DNA of 64,000 nucleotides from Polynucleobacter necessarius (GTDB lineage: Bacteria > Pseudomonadota > Gammaproteobacteria > Burkholderiales > Burkholderiaceae): contig NZ_LT606946.1 of assembly GCF_900095175.1 (NCBI RefSeq), forward strand, positions 1,032,058 to 1,096,057. Reading direction: 5' to 3'. A model generated the notes under the pieces. The model was not told the DNA's origin and did no database searches. It saw only the letters and a list, made by a program, of their open reading frames with translations. This document shows positions 1 to 8,811 of this stretch, piece after piece. Each line of letters starts with the position of its first letter. The stretch's first letter is position 1. The translations under genes and the position numbers were made by a program.

Positions 1-775
1 CATCACCAATGTGAATTGGTACGCCATTGTGAGTTGAAACAACAACGCGCTTAATATCATCAATACTTTTTAAAAGCCCTACCCCACGAACTACAAACTG
101 TTGTTCGCCACTGGGTAATAGTCCGCCACTGGTATTGCTATTCGCATTAGTTAAGGCGGTAATCAATTCAGTAACAGTGACGCCCTTTGATTGCAGGCTT
201 TCTGGGCTAACAATCACTTGATATTGGCGAACCTTGCCGCCAAATGAAGATACGCCTGCAACCCCCGGCGTTTGCTTAAGCTCTTTATAAATCTCGTAGT
301 TCTGCAATGTCTTTAGATCAGTCGACGAAGCGCAATCTGACTTCACCTCATAACGCATGATCTCACCAGTCGCATCAGAATCTGGACTGACGCTGGAAGT
401 GACTCCATCTGGAAAGTTCACGTTAGACAGGCTAGTAATAAAACGTTGACGCGCTTGAAATGGATCCGTTGTGTCATTGAATTTCAAAGTCACAACAGAT
501 AAGCCAAATAAGGATACGGAGCGGAAAGCCTGCAGACCAGGAATACCTGCCAAGGCATTCTCAACCGGAATCGTAACCTGCTGCTCTACCTCAGTTGTGC
601 TTCGACCAGGCCATTGAGAAATTGCCTGGATCGTTAATGGTGCCACCCCAGGGTAAGGCTGAATCGGCAACTTAGAAAGGCTATACATCCCCAAACCGAG
701 CAGCACAATTGAACCAACGATGACAAGCACGCGTTTTTCAAGTACACCCCGAATAAAAGAAGTAAAGGCGCTCAA
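1..775 (-). CDS. Heavy-metal RND efflux pump, CzcA/CusA family (N-terminal part, runs off the left edge)
   Basis: About 258 N-terminal residues of a cation-pumping RND protein of the inner membrane, which exports metal ions with a fusion protein and an outer-membrane channel. The translation shows the usual first membrane helix (residues about 14-33) followed by LPIQPYPGVAP and WPGRSTTEVEQQVTIPVE, hallmarks of the HME-RND porter domain. The start is a TTG that follows directly on the TAA of the upstream fusion-protein gene, so the two are translationally coupled. No stop occurs in the part visible. The substrate metal cannot be read from this fragment because the charged motif of helix 4 lies outside the window. 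Confidence 0.88.
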   Translation of the reverse strand, partial: MSAFTSFIRGVLEKRVLVIVGSIVLLGLGMYSLSKLPIQPYPGVAPLTIQAISQWPGRSTTEVEQQVTIPVENALAGIPGLQAFRSVSLFGLSVVTLKFNDTTDPFQARQRFITSLSNVNFPDGVTSSVSPDSDATGEIMRYEVKSDCASSTDLKTLQNYEIYKELKQTPGVAGVSSFGGKVRQYQVIVSPESLQSKGVTVTELITALTNANSNTSGGLLPSGEQQFVVRGVGLLKSIDDIKRVVVSTHNGVPIHIGD

Positions 776-2047
776 TTAATCTTCCTGCTTTGCAAATCGA
801 TCATTTAATAGCGCTGCACCTTCCGCGAGAATGCGCGACCCAGATCCAACACCATCGGTAATTGCAAAGGCCTTGCTATTCAAATCGTAACCTTTGATAG
901 GAATACGACGATACACTTCGTCTCCTGCTTTAATAATCACATAACGCATCTCACGTATGCGCACTACTGCTGTTTGCGGCACAACGATGGCATCAGTCAT
1001 GCCAGTAGTGAGCTTGGCAGAGGCGTACATGTCAGGACGCAAAAGGTCATCATGATTATCTATATCCGCACGAATCAATAAAGCTCGAGTTTGCGGATCT
1101 ATTGTTGGAGCAACATAGTTTGCATAAGCTACGAACTCTTTATCCGGGTAAGTCTCAACCTGCAAAACTAACTTCTGACCCGGTTTAATCAAGCGCAAGT
1201 CTTGTTCAAATACATTACCCAGGAACCACAGTTGTTTTGGATCTGCCAAGGTGGCAATCACATCACCAGAGTTCAAAGCAGACCCTGGCTCCACATTTCG
1301 CTTAACTACAACACCCTTTAGAGGTGATCGCATCACTAAATTACTTTGAGTTTTACCGGTAGCTTCAATGGTCTTGATATCACCATCGCCAGCACCAAGA
1401 TTACGCATACGATTTGCGGCTGCTTGTTGGGTAATGCGAGCATCCCCAAGCAAGTCACCCATAGTTTTGCTTGACTCCAATACCTGGGCTGTTTTTGAAG
1501 AGAGTAAGTATTCTTGCTGGGCTGAGACAAATTCTGGGCTATAGAGCTCCACTATTGGGGAGCCGATATTGACCTCGGCGCCATCAAAAGCATAAATACG
1601 CTCTACTCGTCCTGGCGCACGCGCAGATAGCACCTTGGACTTTTCGGCGTTAAACGCTAAGCGGCCCGGTACTTTGATATCTACTGGTACCTGTACTTTT
1701 TCTGCTGTTTGGAAGATATAGATTTCTGGGTTCAGTTTGACACCAGGAAGTCTTAACTCCAAGACACCACTCTTCTCTATCTTGAGAGCTTTATCGGAAG
1801 CTTCAATCTTGACATTGCGATTGACATTGGTAATTCGACCCAAAACAATACCCATCGACAAGATGGCAAAAGCAAAGGCAGCCAAGCGAATGCGATAGCG
1901 ATTTTGGGGGCTGAGCTTCCAGTACAGCGCAGCAACACTAGCAATAGCTACATACAGTTTATGGCCGCCAAAATGTAACACCTTATCAGCGATAGGCTTT
2001 GCTTTATCACCAAGCTGTTTTAGAACAGAAAGAATTTTGTCTTTCAA
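776..2047 (-). CDS. RND efflux periplasmic adaptor (membrane fusion protein, CzcB/CusB type)
   Basis: 423-residue adaptor linking the inner-membrane RND pump to the outer-membrane channel. One membrane anchor is visible near residues 53-71, then a biotinyl-lipoyl-like half (SARAPGRVERIYAFDGAEV and MRSPLKGVVVKRNVEPGSAL), an alpha-helical hairpin between them, and a C-terminal beta-barrel. The start is TTG, supported by AAGGAG six bases upstream. It sits between the broken outer-membrane gene and the czcA-like gene in one operon. The frame is intact. Loss of the outer-membrane partner would probably leave it without its cognate exit duct. Confidence 0.88.
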   Translation of the reverse strand: MKDKILSVLKQLGDKAKPIADKVLHFGGHKLYVAIASVAALYWKLSPQNRYRIRLAAFAFAILSMGIVLGRITNVNRNVKIEASDKALKIEKSGVLELRLPGVKLNPEIYIFQTAEKVQVPVDIKVPGRLAFNAEKSKVLSARAPGRVERIYAFDGAEVNIGSPIVELYSPEFVSAQQEYLLSSKTAQVLESSKTMGDLLGDARITQQAAANRMRNLGAGDGDIKTIEATGKTQSNLVMRSPLKGVVVKRNVEPGSALNSGDVIATLADPKQLWFLGNVFEQDLRLIKPGQKLVLQVETYPDKEFVAYANYVAPTIDPQTRALLIRADIDNHDDLLRPDMYASAKLTTGMTDAIVVPQTAVVRIREMRYVIIKAGDEVYRRIPIKGYDLNSKAFAITDGVGSGSRILAEGAALLNDRFAKQED

Positions 2048-2056
2048 TACCGCTCC

Positions 2057-3571
2057 TTAAAAAGGTTCTTTGCCAGAGGTAACTAGCAATACTGCTTGCG
2101 CTTGGAGTAGATTACTCTCCGCTAGCGCCAATTGAACTTCGAGGCTACGCAATTGTGTTTGCGCTGTCAGTAAATCATTAAATCCCTGACCATTATTTGA
2201 ATACTGAGTAAGGCCCACCTTGTAAGCAGCATCTGCTTGTGGAACTTGGCGCTCTTTAAGAAATTGCGCTTGGCTCTTGGCTTGCTCGTATGTGGCATAA
2301 GCACTATTAACCGCCAAGACAATTTGTTGACGATTAGAGATGTTGCCAGCTTCTGCTGCTGCTTGGTTACGCTGCGCCTGCTCTACCCCATACTTTTCCT
2401 TGGTAAAGAAATACAGCGGAATAATCAGGTCCAATTCAAACTGGTAGTACATCGCACCGTTGTTAGCAGAGAATGGTCCGCGTGGCGTAAAGGATGAGCC
2501 AATGACCTGAAAGTCTGGCAAGTAGGCTTTCTTGGCTAGATCCACGCCTTTACGTGCAGCCTCCAGCTGTAAAGCTGAGCTCTTTAATGAAGGATGACTG
2601 GTTTCGGCATAGTCTTCCAACTCCTACAAGGTTGGAACGCTGTTCGTAGCACGACGTACATCGCCACGTAGCACGAGCTTCTCTCTCGAGTGGCGACCTA
2701 CCAGTGTATTAATGTTATTAAGCGAAACAGATAACTGCCGCTCAACCGTAAATTGATCAGCTTGCGCTGCGCTCTGCGCCACTTGTGCGTTCAGATACTC
2801 AACATAAGCAGAGGCGTTATTCGAGTAGCGCGCTTTAGCGACATTCTTGATCATCTCCAAACGCATTACAGATTCCTTCAGAACCTGCAGTTGTTTTTGG
2901 GATGCTAAAGCGGTGTAATACAAAGTAGATAACTGTGCACCCAGTTGCAAGTAAATAGACTCGCTTTGCGCTAAGAGTGCCTCAGCATTGGTGTTAGCAA
3001 TATCGGATGCCAAGCTCTTCTTACCCGGAAACTGAAACGGCTGCGCCACAGAAATAGAGTTATTACTGCTGATGCCAGTAGGATATTGCGGAGATGGCGC
3101 ATTAGCCCCGCCCAAGGCAAACGGTGAATTCGCTGGCATGCCTGACCACACTAAGCCGACTTGAGGGTTTGCTGGGGCATTAATCTGCGGAACGGTTGCC
3201 TTTGCTGATAAATAGGATTCACGCAAGGAAGACAATTGTGGGTTATTTAATTTAAGCTCGTTCCAGAGCTGTCGCAAATCCATTTCTGCAGGGCCAGATG
3301 GCATGCCCTTTGTATAAATCTTCGGCGTATTACTTTGGGTTACGGGTGCAAATAAGGATGCGGCCTGAGATGTATTGGGAGCGCTTGAATTGCTACTGTC
3401 ATTGCTGACTACTGGAGGCGTGGATAAGACCTCTTTAGAATCATTTGTCTGCACAGTCACACTAGCTGGGATTGCTGAATTAGCGGGTGATGTTTGCGCA
3501 AAAACAGAAGTCATAAAAAACAGGGGTGCAAAAGCACAAGCAAGCCACTTTGAGGGTTTTGCTTTTGCCAT
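2057..3571 (-). pseudogene. Outer-membrane efflux protein (TolC/CusC-CzcC type), interrupted by an in-frame TAG
   Basis: Outer-membrane channel of the metal efflux system, split by one nonsense codon at 2624-2626. On the minus strand the frame reads S-V-P-T-L-stop-E-L-E-D-Y-A and then continues without a shift through SHPSLKSSALQLEAARKGVDL to the end, so a single base change explains it; CAG to TAG is the simplest. The start chosen is the ATG before AKAKPSKWLACAFAPLFFMT, a signal peptide ending FAQ. Both halves contain the paired helical repeats of OEP proteins. The downstream half could only be made from a TTG four codons after the stop and would lack a signal peptide. Function is probably lost unless the TAG is suppressed. 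Confidence 0.85.
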
Positions 3572-3856
3572 AATGGATTCGCTGGTTTTAATCTTGCCGT
3601 AAATCAAATCGGCTGCCTCTACATCTCTACTAATGCTGTTTTTATAGCCCTGAATATAGATTTCCCTACATTTCAAGGGGGTTTTCGAGATTATAGGGGG
3701 CTAGAGGCAAATGTCCATGAATTATGAATTCTTAACTTATTGATTCTAAAGATGATAATTAATCTGAATTACGTGAAATCCCTAGAATTCAGCATGAAAC
3801 CTGAAAGATAGGGGTTTCCATCGTTAGACCCTGAGACAACACAATTACTTTAGCCA

Positions 3857-4126
3857 TTATTTGTGGATGTACTTTCGATCGCCAACACTCACGACGAGAA
3901 TGCTGATCTCTGAATCTTTAATAGAGGCAATAATTCGATAGTCGCCGACCCGATAGCGCCAGTAGTCTCCATACTCACTACCTTTTAAAGCCTCTCCCAG
4001 AATTCTTGGGTCAGCTTGAACAGCAAGCCTCTCCCTGCAAAACTAAAGAATTCTTTTCGCTACCTTTGGATCAAATTTTCTTAATTGTTTTTCTGCTGAT
4101 GGTGCAAACTCAATCAGCCAAGCCAA
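3857..4126 (-). pseudogene. RelE/ParE-family toxin with an in-frame TAG
   Basis: 89-codon reading frame of an mRNA-cleaving or gyrase-type toxin of the RelE/ParE fold. It starts at TTG (TTG GCT TGG), overlapping the antitoxin end by 17 bases. It reads AWLIEFAPSAEKQLRKFD, then VAKRIL-stop-FCRERL, then GSEYGDYWRYRVGDYRIIA and ILVVSVGDRKYIHK, the classic C-terminal strands of the family. The TAG at 4043-4045 falls at codon 28, so no full toxin is made. Every other family feature is preserved in frame, which points to a recent loss. The antitoxin next to it is intact. Confidence 0.82.
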
Positions 4127-4334
4127 GATTCCGCTCCACTTGGTCTAATGGAATGGCTTTTACTTTGCCACTTTTTAACGCCTTCATAGTCTTATCTGCT
4201 AGATATACGTCTTCCAAATCTTCCATGTAAGCAAGAATCGCTTCACGAGCATAAAAGGTTTTCGTTCTACCAGTTGCTTTGGCCAAATTATCAAGTCTCA
4301 ATTCAATTTCCTTGGGTAATCGTATTGCCAGCAT
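4110..4334 (-). CDS. Ribbon-helix-helix antitoxin (RelB/DinJ-like) of the broken RelE module
   Basis: 74-residue antitoxin. The N-terminus (MLAIRLPKEIELRLDNLAKA) is a ribbon-helix-helix DNA-binding segment and the C-terminal half (LKSGKVKAIPLDQVERNLG) is the toxin-binding tail. AGGAGG stands just before the ATG. It is translated ahead of and overlaps the toxin frame, the standard order for autoregulated RelBE operons. A perfect palindrome immediately upstream is its probable operator. The toxin is interrupted, so this protein may now act only as a repressor of its own promoter. Confidence 0.85.
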   Translation of the reverse strand: MLAIRLPKEIELRLDNLAKATGRTKTFYAREAILAYMEDLEDVYLADKTMKALKSGKVKAIPLDQVERNLGLAD

Positions 4335-4348
4335 ATAGCCTCCTAGTC

Positions 4349-4370
4349 ATTGCTATACAAATATAGCAAT
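4349..4370. promoter_or_regulatory. Palindromic operator of the RelB-type antitoxin
   Basis: ATTGCTATA-CAAA-TATAGCAAT is a perfect inverted repeat (9-bp arms, 4-bp centre) ending 15 bases before the antitoxin start. Ribbon-helix-helix antitoxins typically bind such sites. Assignment as operator is inference from position and symmetry. Confidence 0.6.
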
Positions 4371-4536
4371 TATGACGAATTTATAGGAGTTACAGTGAAG
4401 ACAATTGTTTAGTTAAAAGATTTGGGTGGGGAAGATGCCAAGATAAAAGAGTATCTTTAAAGCAAGCTACAGGGGGGATATTTTATTGAGGCAGCGCCCT
4501 GAATTCAACGCCACGAGCGAAAGGGTTTTTAGAAAA

Positions 4537-5160
4537 CTACCCTACTGTTCGGCGATCCATTAGCGCTCTAGCTAATGTGCCTGCATCCACATACTCAAGC
4601 TCACCACCTACCGGAATACCTCTGGCGATTCTGGTGACTTTGATACCTTTGGATTTGAGTACTTCACCAATGTAATGGGCCGTGGCCTCACCTTCACTCG
4701 TGAAATTCGTTGCAAGAACAACTTCTCTAACTGGCACTCCAGTGTCGGAAGTTTCAATGCGATTGAGTAATCGATCGAAATGAATTTCATTTGGCCCCAT
4801 GCCATCCAATGGTGAGATGCGGCCCATTAATACAAAGTAATTACCTTTGAAACTTAATGTCTGCTCGACCATTACTTGATCAGCTGGCGTTTCCACAATG
4901 CACAGCAAAGATGGATCACGACAATCATCATTACAAGTTGCGCAAATTTGGGTTTCGGAGAAGGTATTACAACGGGCGCAGTGCCCTACAGTCTCAACTG
5001 CCTCACCCAATGACTGAGCCAATACAGCTGCACCATTGCGATCATGTTGCAGTAGATAGAAAGCCATACGTTGCGCTGACTTTGGCCCCACTCCAGGCAA
5101 TACACGCAATGCCTCAATCAAACGACCGAGAGCATCTTGTGGAGCTTCTTGACGTGCCAT
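4537..5160 (-). CDS. recR: Recombination mediator RecR
   Basis: 207-residue RecR, which with RecO/RecF loads RecA at gaps. Visible are the N-terminal helix-hairpin-helix ([17 protein letters not shown]), the four-cysteine zinc finger ([16 protein letters not shown]), and the Toprim domain with IVETPADQ and the C-terminal [18 protein letters not shown]. Length is slightly above the usual 198-200 because of a short N-terminal extension. It lies 25 bases after ybaB and downstream of dnaX, the conserved dnaX-ybaB-recR order. Confidence 0.96.
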   Translation of the reverse strand: MARQEAPQDALGRLIEALRVLPGVGPKSAQRMAFYLLQHDRNGAAVLAQSLGEAVETVGHCARCNTFSETQICATCNDDCRDPSLLCIVETPADQVMVEQTLSFKGNYFVLMGRISPLDGMGPNEIHFDRLLNRIETSDTGVPVREVVLATNFTSEGEATAHYIGEVLKSKGIKVTRIARGIPVGGELEYVDAGTLARALMDRRTVG

Positions 5161-5185
5161 TAAATGAACAGTTTTTTATTAATGA

Positions 5186-5509
5186 TTAAAATGGCAACTT
5201 AAAGCCAGGGGGCATTGGCATACCAGCAGTAGCACCAGACATCACTTGTGAGCTAGCTGCTTCTACTTGTTTAAATGCTTCCGTATAGGCAGTAACCAAT
5301 AAGTCTTCGAGCATTTCGCGATCATCCATTGCACTTGGATCAATCTGCACACGCTTCATTTCGTGTTTGCCAGAGATGGTGACTTTAACTAAACCACCAG
5401 CAGCTTGGCCAGTGACTTCTAGCGCAGCCAATTGCTCTTGCGCTACTTTCATCTTCTCTTGCATCTGCTGGGCCTGTTTCATCAAACCAGCAAGGCCACC
5501 TTTCATCAT
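5186..5509 (-). CDS. ybaB: Nucleoid-associated protein YbaB/EbfC
   Basis: 107-residue YbaB/EbfC DNA-binding protein. The Met- and Gln-rich start ([19 protein letters not shown]) and [20 protein letters not shown] core (here [20 protein letters not shown]) are diagnostic. It forms dimers that bind the nucleoid. It sits between dnaX and recR in the conserved operon, with a 49-base gap to dnaX. Confidence 0.95.
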   Translation of the reverse strand: MMKGGLAGLMKQAQQMQEKMKVAQEQLAALEVTGQAAGGLVKVTISGKHEMKRVQIDPSAMDDREMLEDLLVTAYTEAFKQVEAASSQVMSGATAGMPMPPGFKLPF

Positions 5510-5558
5510 CGCTTTATTTCCTTGTATCTAATAATTGTTAAATCTTGCAATCAAAGAG

Positions 5559-7232
5559 TCACAGAGGCTTAACAGAGCCACCAACTACTTTGGCTCCAAA
5601 CTCTTTTTCTAATTGCTGAATAAATGGATCTTGAGCAATCATCTGCTCTGCGTTTTGTCTTTTCTCTTGATGAATCTGCGCATCGACTTTAGCTACTGTC
5701 TTGCCTTCAACTTCACCCTTCTCGATTAACACTTTGATCGGTTTACCAAAGTGCGCGCTTAATGCATCTGCCAAACGGCCAACAGAAGCTTCTGACGCTA
5801 GTTGCGGCATCGGCGTCACAACCGTAGCACGCAAGCCTGCTGGTGAATCTTCCCAATCTTGCAACTCTGTCTGAAACGCAAACTGCTGAACCAAACCTTT
5901 AACCGGCAACTGACGCATCAAGGCATGCCAGTCTGGACGATTGGCTGCAGATGCAGTGGCCGCTGGCGCAGGAGCTGGAGGAGCTGAAGCGGCAGGTCTA
6001 GCTGCCATAGGTGCTGGAGCAGATGCTGCAGGCGCTGAGCTTACTGGCGCAGCAGTTTGATTTGCTGGTGCCGCTGGTCTTGGCGCGCTTGCTACTGGCG
6101 GTGCGAAGTTCCCTGCCCTGCCTGGAGTTTCGTTTCCGGGACGAAAGGCCAGCATGCGCAGGAGCGTCATGGCAAAGCCAGTTTGCTCATCTGGAGCTAG
6201 TGATAAATCTGAACGGCTAGTAATGCTAATTTGGTAGAAGAGTTGCGCTTCTTCTTTTGTCAGTGCACTGGCTAAGCGACGAATTTCTGCTGCTTCAGGC
6301 CAGTCTTCCAAAACAGATTCTGGAACAATTTGTGCGGCAGCAATTTTCTGAATGAGGCTGGATAGATCAGCAAGTGCTAATGAGAAAGACATACTGCGCT
6401 CACCCATCTCATTTGAGATAGCTAGCAATGTCGCTCCATCTTTTGCAATCAAGACATCCAGAATACGAATGAGATAAGCATCATCGAGTATGCCAAGCAT
6501 GCCGCGCACTGCTTCTTCAGATACCTTGCCAGCAGCGTATGCGATGGCTTGATCTGTGAGTGATAAGGCGTCACGCATGGAGCCTTGGGCTGCTTTTGCC
6601 AAAACACGGAGTGCGTTGGTTTCGCAATCAACATTTTCTGCAGCGAGTACTTTTTCCAAATGCTCAACGATGAGCGGCACTGGCATTTGCTTGAGATTGA
6701 ACTGTAAGCAACGCGACAGAATCGTTACTGGAATCTTTTGTGGATCAGTAGTTGCAAGTATGAACTTCACATGTTCAGGCGGCTCTTCGAGTGTCTTGAG
6801 CATGGCATTAAAGGCATGATTGGTGAGCATATGCACCTCGTCAATCATGTAGACCTTGTAACGCGCATTACTGGGAGCGTAGGCTGCCTTCTCTAATAGA
6901 GCTGCAATATCGCCTACCCCGCGATTACTCGCAGCATCCATCTCGATATAGTCAACAAAGCGACCAGCATCGATTTCTAGGCAGGCTGGGCATTTTCCGC
7001 AGGGTTCTGAGGTCATGCGACCTTGGCCATCTTCCCCGGTGCAATTGAGGGCTTTGGCCATAATTCGGGCGATTGTGGTCTTTCCGACCCCACGAGTGCC
7101 GGTAAAGAGCCAGGCGTGGTGTAGTCGACCCTGGTCTAAAGCATGGGTTAATGCCTTAACCACATGGTCTTGTCCTACCAATTGGGAGAAAGTTTTAGGG
7201 CGCCACGAACGGGCTAAAGCTAATGCTGTCAT
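5559..7232 (-). CDS. dnaX: DNA polymerase III subunits gamma/tau
   Basis: 557-residue clamp-loader ATPase. Near the N-terminus are VGQDHVVKALTHAL, Walker A GTRGVGKTT, the zinc-binding cysteines (CGKCPAC), Walker B VYMIDEVHML and the SRC arginine-finger motif (TILSRCLQF). After the lid and collar domains comes an Ala/Pro-rich linker (about residues 375-430), then a tau-like C-terminal domain ending in FGAKVVGGSVKPL. I found no obvious A-rich slippery site for programmed gamma production. Divergent from the 4.5S RNA gene just upstream. Confidence 0.96.
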   Translation of the reverse strand: MTALALARSWRPKTFSQLVGQDHVVKALTHALDQGRLHHAWLFTGTRGVGKTTIARIMAKALNCTGEDGQGRMTSEPCGKCPACLEIDAGRFVDYIEMDAASNRGVGDIAALLEKAAYAPSNARYKVYMIDEVHMLTNHAFNAMLKTLEEPPEHVKFILATTDPQKIPVTILSRCLQFNLKQMPVPLIVEHLEKVLAAENVDCETNALRVLAKAAQGSMRDALSLTDQAIAYAAGKVSEEAVRGMLGILDDAYLIRILDVLIAKDGATLLAISNEMGERSMSFSLALADLSSLIQKIAAAQIVPESVLEDWPEAAEIRRLASALTKEEAQLFYQISITSRSDLSLAPDEQTGFAMTLLRMLAFRPGNETPGRAGNFAPPVASAPRPAAPANQTAAPVSSAPAASAPAPMAARPAASAPPAPAPAATASAANRPDWHALMRQLPVKGLVQQFAFQTELQDWEDSPAGLRATVVTPMPQLASEASVGRLADALSAHFGKPIKVLIEKGEVEGKTVAKVDAQIHQEKRQNAEQMIAQDPFIQQLEKEFGAKVVGGSVKPL

Positions 7233-7263
7233 GTATTACATTCTAACAAGCTAAAATAGAATT

Positions 7264-7360
7264 GGACGGGCCTCCCCGCATGGCGGTTTGGATAACCTGG
7301 TCAGGTCGGGAACGAAGCAGCCAAACCCAATTCTGTCAGTGCCGGGGGTCGGGCTCGTCC
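7264..7360 (+). ncRNA. ffs: 4.5S RNA (small bacterial signal recognition particle RNA)
   Basis: The stretch from GGACGGGCC to GGGCTCGTCC folds end to end. The central part has the conserved SRP domain IV: GGTCAGGTCGGGAACGAAGC with the asymmetric loop and GGAA-type tetraloop context, flanked by GGTTTGG and CCAAACC arms. Placement just before dnaX, divergently, is common in proteobacteria. The ends are set from the terminal pairing of GGACG with CGTCC. Confidence 0.9.
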
Positions 7361-7370
7361 ACCTTCCCCA

Positions 7371-7787
7371 AGCTAGATTTAGCCAAATTACAGGATCTTT
7401 AAGACCCTGAAGATTCCCCAAATCATCCAAATAATCAGCAAAACGAGCACTACCCGGGAATCCATTACCAATCTAAACAATCGTAGTTGCTTATGCCTAC
7501 ATTCAATAGCTAGGTGCATTCCTATTCCCACGGTAGTCAGAAAGATTCAGCGTAGAGGTTTGAGAAGTCAAAGAACAGGGATTGAGGATGATTTGGGTGT
7601 AGGAAACAGCCGTCCTAGAACCATTCGAAGTGCCATCCGCTGAAAAATTTGCATGAATGATCAATGACTTAATGATTACAGACAAGTTGCAGGCTCATTC
7701 ACCTTCCCTAATAAATTTTATGCATGTCTGCTGCCTATTTTTATTGGATCTTACTATTATTTAGCACAATCATGCTATTATTTAGTA
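7371..7787. other. Intergenic stretch with possible gene remnants
   Basis: 417 bases without a convincing gene. On the minus strand 7503-7685 is open (60 codons). It ends NLSDYRGNRNAPSY and begins directly after a stop, so it looks like the C-terminal tail of a secreted or pilin-like protein rather than a complete gene. Also on the minus strand, at about 7394-7471, an ATG opens a 25-residue hydrophobic frame (MDSRVVLVLLIIWMIWGIFR...) without a clear ribosome site. The last 35 bases hold the promoter repeats of the next gene. Nothing else is recognisable. Confidence 0.4.
7754..7785 (+). promoter_or_regulatory. Duplicated CTATTATTTAG box in the toxin-antitoxin promoter
   Basis: CTATTATTTAG occurs at 7754-7764 and 7775-7785, 21 bases apart (two helical turns), directly before the ATG at 7788. 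The second copy contains TG-C-TATTAT, an extended -10 element only a few bases before the start codon. No Shine-Dalgarno sequence is present. This suggests a leaderless message and binding of the winged-helix domain encoded by the first gene. Both points are inference. Confidence 0.5.
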
Positions 7788-8363
7788 ATGTCACTATCAA
7801 GCGCTCTTTTCTCACCCAGTCAAAGCCTAGTCTTAGGCTGGATCTTTGGCCATCCAGAACGAGAATTTCATTTAAGTGAATTATTGCGCCTGACTAAGTT
7901 GAGTAGCGCATCACTACAGAGAGAGCTAAACAGACTTTCAGAAAGTGGGATTATCAGCTCAACAAAGCTTGGAAACTTAAGAATTTTTAAGGCCAATCAA
8001 AACTCACCTATCTATAAAGAGCTTCATAGTCTTGTAAAAAAGACATTGGGTATTGATCACGAAATCAATGTTGCTTTATTACCATTGCATCAAGATTTAC
8101 AATACGCATTAATCTACGGTTCAATTGCTAAAAATACCGACACAGCAAGTAGTGACATTGACCTTCTTTTAGTCGGAAAGAATTTACGTCTTAGTAAAAT
8201 ACTGGATCTACTCACCCCAGTTGAACATAAGTTAGGACGAAAAATTAATCCCACCTGCTACACACCAAAAGAGTTTGAGAATCGTCACGCAGAGCGAAAT
8301 TCATTTGTGAATAAAGTATTAGGACTGCCTACCATCTCAGTGTATGGTGCCTTAATTGACTAA
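7788..8363 (+). CDS. Winged-helix plus minimal nucleotidyltransferase (antitoxin partner of a HEPN protein)
   Basis: 191 residues in two parts. Residues about 1-75 form a winged helix (FHLSELLRLTKLSSASLQRELNRL). Residues about 95-190 form a MNT-type nucleotidyltransferase with the motif YGSIAKNTDTASSDIDLLLVG, that is GS-x(n)-DxD. Such proteins pair with HEPN RNases; in characterised MNT-HEPN systems the transferase modifies and silences the HEPN toxin. The stop overlaps the start of the HEPN gene by 8 bases. The catalytic GS and DID residues are intact, so it looks functional. The fused winged helix makes autoregulation likely. Confidence 0.82.
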   Translation: MSLSSALFSPSQSLVLGWIFGHPEREFHLSELLRLTKLSSASLQRELNRLSESGIISSTKLGNLRIFKANQNSPIYKELHSLVKKTLGIDHEINVALLPLHQDLQYALIYGSIAKNTDTASSDIDLLLVGKNLRLSKILDLLTPVEHKLGRKINPTCYTPKEFENRHAERNSFVNKVLGLPTISVYGALID

Positions 8364-8778
8364 TCAAAATTTAGATAATTTAGTCAAAATTGGTCAACTT
8401 AAATCTGAGCCTTCCGAAGAAATTGAAGTAATTAGAATGCTTGAGATTTCCCATAGACGTTTACTAGACTCGGGGATCGCGGAGGTATCTATAGAGGGTC
8501 GATTTACGTCTGCCTACAATGCCGCCCATGGTGCGGCACTTGCTGCCCTGCGCTGGCATGGGTATAGAAGTGAAAATCGATTCATGGTATTTCAATGTCT
8601 CGGTAAAACGCTAGGCTGGCCCACTAATCAATGGCGAGTTTTTGATGCAGTTCATCAAAAACGTAATTTGGCTGAGTATGAAGGCTATCTGGAGATTGAA
8701 GAGTCAACCATTGACGAGCTGCGCGACCTCACGGCATCTTTAATTAAGGATGTTGAGGCACTCATCAAGGCACAATAG
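8356..8778 (+). CDS. HEPN-domain protein (probable RNase toxin of an MNT-HEPN pair)
   Basis: 140 residues, all-helical, with the HEPN-like segment RFTSAYNAAHGAALAALRWH and the C-terminal QKRNLAEYEGYLEIE. The basic-acidic RNLAEY stretch stands where canonical HEPN RNases carry R-x4-6-H; the histidine is replaced by tyrosine in this subfamily as far as I recall, so catalysis is uncertain. The start is TTG inside the end of the upstream frame, implying coupling. No lesion is visible, in contrast to the two other toxin modules nearby. Confidence 0.75.
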   Translation: MTNQNLDNLVKIGQLKSEPSEEIEVIRMLEISHRRLLDSGIAEVSIEGRFTSAYNAAHGAALAALRWHGYRSENRFMVFQCLGKTLGWPTNQWRVFDAVHQKRNLAEYEGYLEIEESTIDELRDLTASLIKDVEALIKAQ

Positions 8779-8811
8779 CCATCTAACCAAACGTTACTTA
8801 AAGAAGCCCTC

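Noticed and set aside
5559..7232. Programmed frameshift in dnaX producing gamma
   Set aside because: No A-rich heptamer with a downstream hairpin found at the expected place after the ATPase domains.
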